Source of the DNA: Methylobacterium sp. 2A
GTDB lineage: Bacteria > Pseudomonadota > Alphaproteobacteria > Rhizobiales > Beijerinckiaceae
DNA length: 64,000 bases
Assembly (NCBI RefSeq): GCF_009806555.1
Contig: NZ_VUOK01000058.1
Span: 238,032 to 302,031, forward strand
Direction of reading: 5' to 3'
In this document: one piece after another, positions 50,539-57,261 of the stretch
Layout: each line of letters starts with the position of its first letter
Numbering within the stretch: the stretch's first letter is position 1
Translations under genes and position numbers: made by a program
Notes under the pieces: generated by a model
Told to the model about the DNA's origin: nothing
The model's input: only the letters and a program-made list of their open reading frames with translations
Databases searched by the model: none

Positions 50539-51390
50539 ATGCGATTTTCCGGCACCGAGACCTACGTCGCGACCCCCGACCTCACCGCGGCCGTCAACGC
50601 CGCCGTGGTGCTCGAACGCCCGCTCCTCGTGAAGGGCGAGCCCGGCACCGGCAAGACCGTGCTGGCCGAAGAGATCGCCAAGGGGCTGAACGCGCCGCTG
50701 ATCGTCTGGAACATCAAGTCGACCACCAAGGCCCAGCAGGGGCTCTACGAGTACGACGCGGTCTCGCGCCTGCGCGACTCGCAGCTCGGCGACCCGCGGG
50801 TCTCGGACATTGCCAACTACATCCGGCGCGGCAAGCTCTGGGAGGCGTTCACCGCGCCCGAGCGCCCGGTCCTGCTGATCGACGAGATCGACAAGGCCGA
50901 TATCGAGTTCCCCAACGACCTCCTGACCGAGCTCGACCGGATGGAGTTCCACGTCTACGAGACCGGCGAGACCGTGAAGGCCGTGCGTCGGCCGATCGTG
51001 ATCATCACGTCGAACAACGAGAAGGAGTTGCCGGACGCGTTCCTGCGCCGCTGCTTCTTCCACTACATCAAGTTCCCCGATTCCGAGACGCTGCAGCGCA
51101 TCGTCGACGTCCATTATCCGGGCATCAAGCACCGGCTCGTCGAGGAGGCCCTGCGGACCTTCCTGGCGATGCGCGAGGTGCCGGGCCTCAAGAAGAAGCC
51201 CTCGACCTCCGAGCTGCTCGACTGGCTGAAGCTCCTCGTCTCCGAGGACATCGCCCCCGAGACCCTGCGCGAGCAGGACGGCCGCAAGCTGATCCCGCCG
51301 CTGCACGGGGCGCTCCTGAAGAACGAGCAGGATGTCAGCCTGTTCGAGAAGCTCGCCTTCATGATGCGGCGCGAGCAGCGGGGCGGCTGA
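50539..51390 (+). CDS. MoxR family AAA+ ATPase
   Basis: A 283-residue AAA+ ATPase with Walker A KGEPGTGKTVLAEE, Walker B VLLIDEIDKADIEF, sensor 1 IITSNNEKELPDAFLRRC (arginine finger) and a lid domain. MoxR proteins act with VWA (CoxE-like) partners in chaperone-like maturation of metalloenzymes. The likely partner is the VWA gene at 42032-43207, unusually distant. The start at 50539 (MRFSGTETYV) fits homologues. Confidence 0.93.
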   Translation: MRFSGTETYVATPDLTAAVNAAVVLERPLLVKGEPGTGKTVLAEEIAKGLNAPLIVWNIKSTTKAQQGLYEYDAVSRLRDSQLGDPRVSDIANYIRRGKLWEAFTAPERPVLLIDEIDKADIEFPNDLLTELDRMEFHVYETGETVKAVRRPIVIITSNNEKELPDAFLRRCFFHYIKFPDSETLQRIVDVHYPGIKHRLVEEALRTFLAMREVPGLKKKPSTSELLDWLKLLVSEDIAPETLREQDGRKLIPPLHGALLKNEQDVSLFEKLAFMMRREQRGG

Positions 51391-51447
51391 CGCGCGCCGG
51401 GGACAAAGCGGCACCGATCCGAACCATTCTTGCCAGGGGCTGACGTC

Positions 51448-51972
51448 ATGCGCAGGCTGATCCTGTTGCGGCACGCCAAGTCGGACCGTCCGGCGGGCGT
51501 CGCCGACCACGAGCGTCCGCTCAACGACCGCGGCCAGCGGGCCGCACCGGCCGTGGGCGCCCATCTCGCGCAAGACGGGCTGCGGCCGGATCTCGCCCTG
51601 GTCTCGACGGCCGAGCGCACCCGCGAGACCTGGGCGGCGATGGCGGCCGCGCTCGGCAACCCCGAGACCCGCTGGCAGCGCGAGATCTACGAGGCCCCGG
51701 CGCACCGGATCCTCACGGTGATCCGGAACGCGCCCGACAGCGCCACCACGGTGATCGTCGTCGGCCACAATCCGGGCCTGGGCGACCTCGCATCGGACCT
51801 CGCCGGGGATGGGCCGCGCGCGGCGCTCAACCGCCTCGCCCTCGAATTCCCCACCGCCGCCTATGCGGTGATCGACTTCGACACGGACCACTGGTCCGAG
51901 GTCGCCCCCGGACAGGGGCACCTGGACCGGTTCGTCCGCCCCCGCGACATCGACCCGGATCTCGGCGGCTGA
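51448..51972 (+). CDS. sixA: Histidine phosphatase family protein, SixA-like
   Basis: A 174-residue phosphoesterase with the RHG-type catalytic motif LLRHAKSDRP, NDRGQRAAP, STAERTRETW and the second His in VVGHNPGLGDL. SixA dephosphorylates phosphohistidine, for instance on Hpt domains or NPr. An orphan Hpt protein is encoded at 40227. It ends at a type 1 repeat between convergent genes. Confidence 0.9.
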   Translation: MRRLILLRHAKSDRPAGVADHERPLNDRGQRAAPAVGAHLAQDGLRPDLALVSTAERTRETWAAMAAALGNPETRWQREIYEAPAHRILTVIRNAPDSATTVIVVGHNPGLGDLASDLAGDGPRAALNRLALEFPTAAYAVIDFDTDHWSEVAPGQGHLDRFVRPRDIDPDLGG

Positions 51973-51979
51973 AGTGTCC

Positions 51980-52100
51980 GGGATCCCAAAGGGCGAGCCC
52001 TTTGGTGGGGTATCGGGGTGAAACCCCGATGTCGGGCGACGCCCGAGCCCAGCAGGGTTCCACCCTGCACCCGCGAAAGGGCTCGCCCTTTCGAAACCCC
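51980..52100. repeat. Multi-hairpin intergenic repeat, type 1, copy 2 (reverse orientation)
   Basis: Consecutive hairpins are CAAAGGGC/GCCCTTTG, ATCGGGGT-GAA-ACCCCGAT, GTCGGGC/GCCCGA, GCAGGGT-TCC-ACCCTGC and CGAAAGGGC/GCCCTTTCG. It corresponds, reversed, to the element at 10146-10286, with the long AACAGCTCTCC stem replaced by the shorter GTCGGGC stem. It lies between the convergent sixA and hydrolase genes. Confidence 0.78.
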
Positions 52101-52101
52101 G

Positions 52102-53133
52102 TCAGGCCACCGGCACCGCGGCGTGGGTCGCGACCTCCGCGTGGGAGGGCAGGGGCGAGCCCGGCACGAAGGCCTCGAAGGCCGCCCAGAAATCCTGCCG
52201 GATCGCCTCGCGCTCGGACAGGATCTCGTGGCGCGAATCCGGCAGGACCAGGATGTGCCCGGCCTTGAGCCGCGCGGCGAAGCGTTCGGTGTCCGGCGTG
52301 CCGCAGACCGGGTCGGCCCCGGCTGCGATGATCAGGGTCGGCAGGGTGATGCGCGGCGCCGCCCGCGGGTCGCGCAGGCGCGCCATCGCCCGGAACGACT
52401 CGGCGAGCCACGCGATCGTCGGGTCGCCGACCGCGCCGGCACCGACCTGCCGGGCCGCCGCGGCGTTGCGGGCGTAGCGGACGGGATCCCGCGTGAGGCG
52501 GTTGCCCGGATAGGGCTTGGTGGCGATCGAGACCGGCTTGCCGAACGGGATGTAGCGGCTCCCGAGCCCGAGACGGTGCAGGCCCCGCGACAGGAGGGAC
52601 GCCCCGGCCGGCCAGCGGATCATCCGGATCGACAGCATCGGCGCCACCGTCACGAGGCGCTGGAACGGCAGCCATCCGTCGAGCGCCCCGAGCAGCGCGA
52701 CGCACCCGCCCATCGAGTGGGCGAGCCCGACATGCGGCTCCGGCATCAGCGGCACCAGCACGGTCTCGGCCACGGCCCGCAGGTCGAGCCGGTAATCGTC
52801 GAACCGGGCGACGTGGCCCTTGTGGGGATCGTCCACCCGCCGGTCCGATTCGCCCTGGCCGCGCCAGTCGAAGGCCACCACCGCGAAGCCGCGGGTGCGC
52901 AGGTCCTGGATCGTCTCGTAGTACTTCTCGATGAACTCGGCCCGACCCTGGAGCAGGCAGACCGTGCCCCGGCAGCTGCGCGTCGTCGCCTGCCAGGTGG
53001 CGGCCCGCAGGGTGCAGTCGTCCCGGGTGCCGACCGCGATCAGGGTGCCGCCCGGCGGGACCGGATTGTCGGGCGTGTCGCGCAGGGTCAGCAGCGGCGG
53101 CTCACCCCCGGCCTTCCCCTCGAACCGTCCCAT
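52102..53133 (-). CDS. Alpha/beta hydrolase, lysophospholipase/monoacylglycerol lipase type
   Basis: A 343-residue hydrolase: FDWRGQGESDRRVDDPHKGHV, nucleophile Ser in GLAHSMGGCVALLGAL, acid residue in LIIAAGADPVCGT and catalytic His in DSRHEILSERE. The WRGQGESDR block is typical of PldB-like lysophospholipases. It probably acts on lysolipids or monoacylglycerols in the cytoplasm (no signal peptide). Divergent from hsp20. Confidence 0.88.
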   Translation of the reverse strand: MGRFEGKAGGEPPLLTLRDTPDNPVPPGGTLIAVGTRDDCTLRAATWQATTRSCRGTVCLLQGRAEFIEKYYETIQDLRTRGFAVVAFDWRGQGESDRRVDDPHKGHVARFDDYRLDLRAVAETVLVPLMPEPHVGLAHSMGGCVALLGALDGWLPFQRLVTVAPMLSIRMIRWPAGASLLSRGLHRLGLGSRYIPFGKPVSIATKPYPGNRLTRDPVRYARNAAAARQVGAGAVGDPTIAWLAESFRAMARLRDPRAAPRITLPTLIIAAGADPVCGTPDTERFAARLKAGHILVLPDSRHEILSEREAIRQDFWAAFEAFVPGSPLPSHAEVATHAAVPVA

Positions 53134-53201
53134 GGGCCCTCCTCACGCACAGCCACGCACCGCATGAGCGTAGCGAAAAAATCTCGCTTTTCCCTACGAT
53201 C

Positions 53202-53330
53202 CGGGGTCTTGAACCCCGATTTTCCCCCTCCGATATCCCGTCTGTGCCGGCCATCTGGCGGCACGAAAGACGGGTCCGGCCCCTCGGGGCGGACCGGAAT
53301 TGCATGTTGCTCACACGAGGATATGTCATG
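53202..53330 (+). promoter_or_regulatory. ROSE-like RNA thermometer leader of hsp20
   Basis: Four hairpins in a row precede hsp20: CGGGGT/ACCCCG (53202-53218), nested CCCGTCT-GTGCCG/CGGCAC-AGACGGG (53237-53274) and GTCCG-CCCC/GGGG-GGAC (53274-53294). The last is CATGTTGCTC-ACAC-GAGGATATG (53303-53325). It sequesters the Shine-Dalgarno GAGGA with the UUGCU anti-SD and an unpaired G, as in ROSE elements; outer bases GCATG/CATGC also cover the start codon. Heat melting would allow translation. Confidence 0.62.
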
Positions 53331-53810
53331 CGTCAGTTCGATCTCGCGCCCCTCTACCGTTCGACCGTCGGCTTCGACCGGCTGTTTTCCGCGCTCGACC
53401 AGTTCGCCAGCGCCGAGGCTGCGCCCACCTACCCGCCCTACAACATCGAGCGGACCGGCGAGAACGCCTACCGCATCACCGTCGCGGTCGCCGGCTTCAC
53501 CGAGGCCGACCTGTCGATCGAGGTGCGGGAGAACGCGCTCACGCTGAAGGGCGAGCGCAAGGCCGAAGGCAAGGCCGAGTTCCTGCATCAGGGCATCGCG
53601 GCCCGGTCCTTCGAGCGCCGCTTCCAGCTCGCCGACCACGTCCAGGTGACGGGTGCGGCCCTGGAGAACGGCCTGCTCCACATCGACCTCGTCCGCGAGG
53701 TTCCGGAAGCGAAGAAGCCGCGCCGCATCCAGATCGCCACGGCGGGCCGCGCCAGCGCCCCGGTGATCGAGGGTGACGTCCGCAAGGACGAGGTCCAGCA
53801 GGCCGCCTGA
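53328..53810 (+). CDS. Hsp20 family small heat-shock protein
   Basis: A 160-residue alpha-crystallin chaperone of the IbpA/HspA class: FDRLFSALDQ start, alpha-crystallin domain (YPPYNIERTGENAYRITVAV, LTLKGERK, SFERRFQLADHV) and GALENGLLHIDLVREVPE. A basic tail (KKPRRIQIA) and C-terminal extension follow. It holds unfolded proteins under heat stress. Start at 53328 behind GAGGA. The ROSE-like leader controls translation and a strong terminator ends the transcript. Confidence 0.93.
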   Translation: MRQFDLAPLYRSTVGFDRLFSALDQFASAEAAPTYPPYNIERTGENAYRITVAVAGFTEADLSIEVRENALTLKGERKAEGKAEFLHQGIAARSFERRFQLADHVQVTGAALENGLLHIDLVREVPEAKKPRRIQIATAGRASAPVIEGDVRKDEVQQAA

Positions 53811-53838
53811 CGCGCCTGCGCGGCATCAGGATCCAACG

Positions 53839-53868
53839 AGCGCCCCGGCCCCAGGCCGGGGCGCTTTC
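53839..53868 (+). terminator. Strong intrinsic terminator after hsp20
   Basis: AGCGCCCCGGCC (53839-53850) and GGCCGGGGCGCT (53854-53865) form a perfect 12-bp GC-rich stem with a CCA loop and a TTTC tail, 29 bases after the hsp20 stop. Confidence 0.85.
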
Positions 53869-53923
53869 GTATGGCGGCTGTCATATTGGCGTGTCCGCGT
53901 CGTGCTCTGATTCCGATGGGACA

Positions 53924-54955
53924 ATGCACGACGCCCCCGGAGTGAACCGGACCATGGTCGCCAATCTCGCCCGCGGAGCCTACAGCGCGCTTGGTGCCGG
54001 CTGGCACAAGGGCGTGCAATGGGGCGTCGGTGCGCCGATCGCGAAGCTGCGCCGCCGCCAAGCGCATCTGCGCACCCTTGAGGGCGGCCCGGCCGGCATC
54101 GCCGACGTGCTCTCGGCCGAGCGGGCGATCCGCCTGCCCGAGCCGTTCGCGGCGCGCAGCCTCGGCCGCATCGGCAACCTCGAAGTCCGGCTGGCCCGGA
54201 AGAAATCCGAGATCCGCCGGGCGCAGCGCCTGCGCTACAAGGTGTTCTACGAGGAGATGTCGGCTGTGCCGACCGGGCTCGCCGCCCTGTCGCGCCGGGA
54301 CGCGGACGGCTACGACGCGGTCTGCGACCACCTCCTCGTCCTCGACCACACCCCGCCGAAGCGGAAGAAGCCCTTCGCCAAGCCGCGGCCGAAGGTGGTG
54401 GGGACCTACCGCCTGCTGCGCAGCGACGTGGCCGCGCGCCACGCGGGCTTCTACTCCGAGGGCGAGTACGACCTCGCGCCGCTGCTCGCCGCCCAGGGGC
54501 ACCGGCGGCTCCTGGAGCTGGGCCGCTCCTGCGTGCTCAAGCCGTACCGGAGCAAGCGCACGGTCGAGCTGCTGTGGCAGGGGATCTACGCCTACGTGCT
54601 GCATCACCGGATCGACGCGCTGATCGGCTGCGCCAGCCTGGAGGGCACCGATCCAGACCGGCTGGCGCTGCCGCTGGCCTTCCTGCACCACCATGCCCGC
54701 GCCCCGGAGGGCTGGCGCGTCCGCCCGCTGCCGGAGCGCGCGGTGGCGATGGACCGGCTGCCGAAGGAGGCGGTGGATCCGAAGGCCGCCCTCCAGGCGC
54801 TACCACCGCTGATCAAGGGCTACCTGCGCCTCGGCGCGACGTTTGGCGAGGGCGCGGTGATCGACCGGCAGTTCGGCACGACCGACGTGTTCGTGACGCT
54901 GCCGGTGGAGGTGATCGGCGCGCGCTACCGGGGGCATTTCGCGCCGGCGGGGTGA
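53924..54955 (+). CDS. GNAT-like N-acyltransferase (ornithine lipid OlsB-type)
   Basis: A ~343-residue acyltransferase resembling OlsB/hemolysin-type acyl-ACP N-acyltransferases: LEVRLARKKSEIRRAQRLRYKVFYEEMSA, CDHLLVLDHT, VVGTYRLLRSDVAARHAGFYSEGEYDL, LELGRSCVLKPYRSKRTVELLW and LIGCASLEGTDP. OlsB makes 3-hydroxyacyl-ornithine for phosphate-free ornithine lipids. A long N-terminal extension precedes the core. Start at 53924, with 53954 as an alternative. olsA is not adjacent. Confidence 0.82.
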   Translation: MHDAPGVNRTMVANLARGAYSALGAGWHKGVQWGVGAPIAKLRRRQAHLRTLEGGPAGIADVLSAERAIRLPEPFAARSLGRIGNLEVRLARKKSEIRRAQRLRYKVFYEEMSAVPTGLAALSRRDADGYDAVCDHLLVLDHTPPKRKKPFAKPRPKVVGTYRLLRSDVAARHAGFYSEGEYDLAPLLAAQGHRRLLELGRSCVLKPYRSKRTVELLWQGIYAYVLHHRIDALIGCASLEGTDPDRLALPLAFLHHHARAPEGWRVRPLPERAVAMDRLPKEAVDPKAALQALPPLIKGYLRLGATFGEGAVIDRQFGTTDVFVTLPVEVIGARYRGHFAPAG

Positions 54956-54986
54956 GGGGGCGCCGCGGCGATATCATCCCCTCAAA

Positions 54987-55106
54987 CCCCCTCATCCTGA
55001 GGTGCCGGAGCGCAGCGGAGGCCTCGAAGGAGCCCTCCAGATTGCTCCGAGATCCCTGGAGCCCTCCTTCGAGGCCCGCTGCGCGGGCACCTCAGGATGA
55101 GGGGGG
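54987..55106. repeat. Long imperfect palindrome (CCTCATCCTGAGG type)
   Basis: The left half runs CCCCCTCATCCTGAGGTGCC...GCCTCGAAGGAG...CCTCCAG and the right half its near-complement CTGGAG...CCTTCGAGGC...GGCACCTCAGGATGAGGGG, about 50 bp per arm around a ~20-base centre. This palindrome type is dispersed in Methylobacterium and other Rhizobiales genomes (my recollection). It lies between convergent genes and could act as a bidirectional terminator. Confidence 0.75.
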
Positions 55107-55141
55107 TGGGTGGGACAGATGAAAAACCCTCAGGCCCTCTC

Positions 55142-55591
55142 CTACAGATCCCCCAGCGCCAGCTGCCCCTGGTTGCGCGCCTTCGGCGGCGCGGCCTTGC
55201 GCTCCTTGGGCCGGCTGGCGGCAGCGCGTGCGACGGGCGGCTTCTTCGGCTTCGGATCGCCGCGCATCCGCGCCACCGCCTTGTCGCGGGCGACCGCCTC
55301 GGGGGCGCTCGGATCGTCGGTCAGCCACTTGCCGCGCTTGATCACCTCGTTCACCCGGCCCTGATTCACCCCGACCTTGAAGGCGATTTCCTGCTGGGTC
55401 ATGCCGGTCGTGGCGTGCAGGTCCAGGATCGCCCGGGCGAGCTCCGGGGTCATCTTCTGGCCCGTGAGCCGCCGGGCCGGCTTGACCGTGCGGGTCGCGC
55501 GGTCGCGCTCGCGCAGGCGCTCCAGCAGCGCCAGCGCCATGTTCATGCCGTGCTCGCGCAGGGCTTCCTCGAATTCCTTCAGGGTCGCCAT
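55142..55591 (-). CDS. HTH-containing hypothetical protein (149 aa)
   Basis: An N-terminal helical segment (LKEFEEALREHGMNMALALLERLRERD) is followed by a helix-turn-helix: MTPELARAILDLHATTGMTQ then QEIAFKVGVNQGRVNEVIKRGKWL. The C-terminus is a basic Lys/Pro/Ala-rich tail (PKPKKPPVARAAASRPKERK). A small DNA-binding protein is likely; no family is firmly recognised. Start at 55591 (GGAGG 9 bases upstream). It is divergent from kdoO with a 197-base gap. Confidence 0.72.
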   Translation of the reverse strand: MATLKEFEEALREHGMNMALALLERLRERDRATRTVKPARRLTGQKMTPELARAILDLHATTGMTQQEIAFKVGVNQGRVNEVIKRGKWLTDDPSAPEAVARDKAVARMRGDPKPKKPPVARAAASRPKERKAAPPKARNQGQLALGDL

Positions 55592-55788
55592 CGGCGCCAT
55601 CCTCCGCCGGGCACTCGGGCCGGTTACTGGCGGGAGAACGTGCCGGGAACGGCTCGGTTTCGCAAGCCGGGCCGGACCGGCCATCCGGATGCCTTGCGGT
55701 CATCCACCGGAAATGCGGGCTCTGGCCTCCCCGCGGTCGCTCCGCTACAGCGGGTGGGCATCCGAAACGGCAGAGTCAGCCCGGCCCG

Positions 55789-56661
55789 ATGATCAGTCCG
55801 ATCCGCAGAATCGCCCCCGGAGAGACGCCCGGTTCGAGCCCCGGCTCCCTGGCCCGGGAGCTGGAGGCCGGGGCGGTGCTGCTGTTCCCCGACCTGCCGT
55901 TCCCGTTCACCGAGTTCGAGCGCCGCTTCACCGAGCGCCCCTTCGCGGACGGCAAGGCCAAGAACGTCAGCATCCGCGGCGAGGCGGCGCATCTGCGCGG
56001 CGCGGCCGGCACGCCGGAGGAGCAGGAGGCCCTGCGCCAGCTCCTGATCCGCTACCGCGCCTTCGCCCGGGACCTGATCGGCACCTACCTGCCCGACTAT
56101 GCCGACCGGGTGAGCCTCGCCGGCACCTCCTACCGCCCTTTCGACGTCGATCGGCGCAAGCTCAGCTGGCGGCGCGACGACACGCGGCTGCATGTCGATG
56201 CCTTCCCGTCGAACCCGATCGGCGAGAAGCGGATCCTGCGGGTCTTTCGCAACATCAACCCCGCCGGGGAGCCGCGGCGCTGGCGGGTCGGCGAGGATTT
56301 CGGGTCGATGGCGGACAAATTCCTGCCGCGGCTGCCTGGTTACTCGCCGCTCTCGGCGCGCCTGCTGGCGGCTGTAGGCGTCACCAAAGCCAAGCGCTCC
56401 GAATACGACCACCTGATGCTGCACCTGCACGACGCGCTCAAGCAGGACGAGACCTATCAGGCCTCAGCCCCCCAGGCCGACGTGGAATTCCGCCCCGGCG
56501 AGACCTGGGTGACCTTCTCGGATCTCGTGATGCACGGGGCCATGGGCGGCCGCTACATGCTGGAGCAGACCGCCTACCTGCCGGTCGCCGCCCAGGCCGA
56601 CCCGTCCTTGAGCCCACATCACATCCTGGCGGCCAAGCTCGGCCGCGCCCTTCGGACCTGA
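55789..56661 (+). CDS. kdoO: Kdo hydroxylase family protein (KdoO-like)
   Basis: A 290-residue Fe(II)/2-oxoglutarate-dependent oxygenase-like protein: LEAGAVLLFPDLPFPFTEFE, NVSIRGEAAHLRGAAGT, the metal motif in TRLHVDAFPSNPIGEKRILR and late His in SDLVMHGAMGGRYMLEQT. KdoO hydroxylates Kdo in lipid A to Ko, modifying the LPS inner core. 15 bases upstream of the ABM gene, probably co-transcribed. Confidence 0.88.
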   Translation: MISPIRRIAPGETPGSSPGSLARELEAGAVLLFPDLPFPFTEFERRFTERPFADGKAKNVSIRGEAAHLRGAAGTPEEQEALRQLLIRYRAFARDLIGTYLPDYADRVSLAGTSYRPFDVDRRKLSWRRDDTRLHVDAFPSNPIGEKRILRVFRNINPAGEPRRWRVGEDFGSMADKFLPRLPGYSPLSARLLAAVGVTKAKRSEYDHLMLHLHDALKQDETYQASAPQADVEFRPGETWVTFSDLVMHGAMGGRYMLEQTAYLPVAAQADPSLSPHHILAAKLGRALRT

Positions 56662-56676
56662 GAGGCACGTGAGACC

Positions 56677-56976
56677 ATGATCCTCGAAATCGCGCAGATC
56701 GAGATCAAGCCCGGCATGGAGGCCGAGTTCGAGACAGGCATCACCGAGGCCTCGGCGATCTTCAGGCAGGCCAAGGGCTGCCGGGCCTTCGAGGTCCGCC
56801 GCTCGATCGAGCACCCGCAGCGCTACCGGCTGCTGATCCACTGGGACACGCTGGAGGCCCACACCAAGGACTTCACCGGCTCGCAGCCCTGGCAGGATTA
56901 CCGCGCCCTGGTCTCGCACTGCTTCGCCGGGCCGGTCTCGGTGGAGCACACCGAGCAGGTGCTGAAGGCGTTCTGA
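56677..56976 (+). CDS. Antibiotic biosynthesis monooxygenase (ABM) domain protein
   Basis: A 99-residue ferredoxin-like ABM fold: ILEIAQIEIKPGMEAEFETGI, the GCRAFEVRRSIEHPQRYRLL core and DTLEAHTKDFTGSQPWQDYR with conserved His/Phe. Most such small proteins are not antibiotic enzymes; quinol oxidation or heme-related roles occur. Downstream partner of kdoO; a repeat follows. Confidence 0.86.
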   Translation: MILEIAQIEIKPGMEAEFETGITEASAIFRQAKGCRAFEVRRSIEHPQRYRLLIHWDTLEAHTKDFTGSQPWQDYRALVSHCFAGPVSVEHTEQVLKAF

Positions 56977-57003
56977 GCGGCCCCGCTCTGCGGCGAGTCC
57001 CGC

Positions 57004-57124
57004 GCTGGGTCCCGGGTCGCATTCCGCTGGCGCTGCATGCGCCCGGGAAAGGGCGTCGCGATCGATCCTGCGCCGCCCTTTCCCGGACAGGTGAAGCGAA
57101 GCGGAACCTGATCCGGGATCCAGC
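57004..57124. repeat. Imperfect palindromic repeat (type 4)
   Basis: Outer arms GCTGGGTCCCGG (57004-57015) and CCGGGATCCAGC (57113-57124) pair at 11 of 12 positions. Inner arms CCGGGAAAGGGCG and CGCCCTTTCCCGG are perfect. ATTCCGCT/AGCGGAA lie between. It sits between the ABM and alpha-2-macroglobulin genes. Confidence 0.65.
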
Positions 57125-57261
57125 ACAAGACGTGCCGCGACAGCGGCTCCGAACAAAGCCACACCAACCCGGAGCGTTGCGGCGCAGGCCGCCGGTGCTA
57201 GGCTCCCGCCCGACCGATCCCGATGCGAATCATCGGGACGCGGCAGGCGGGGAGCAGGCTG

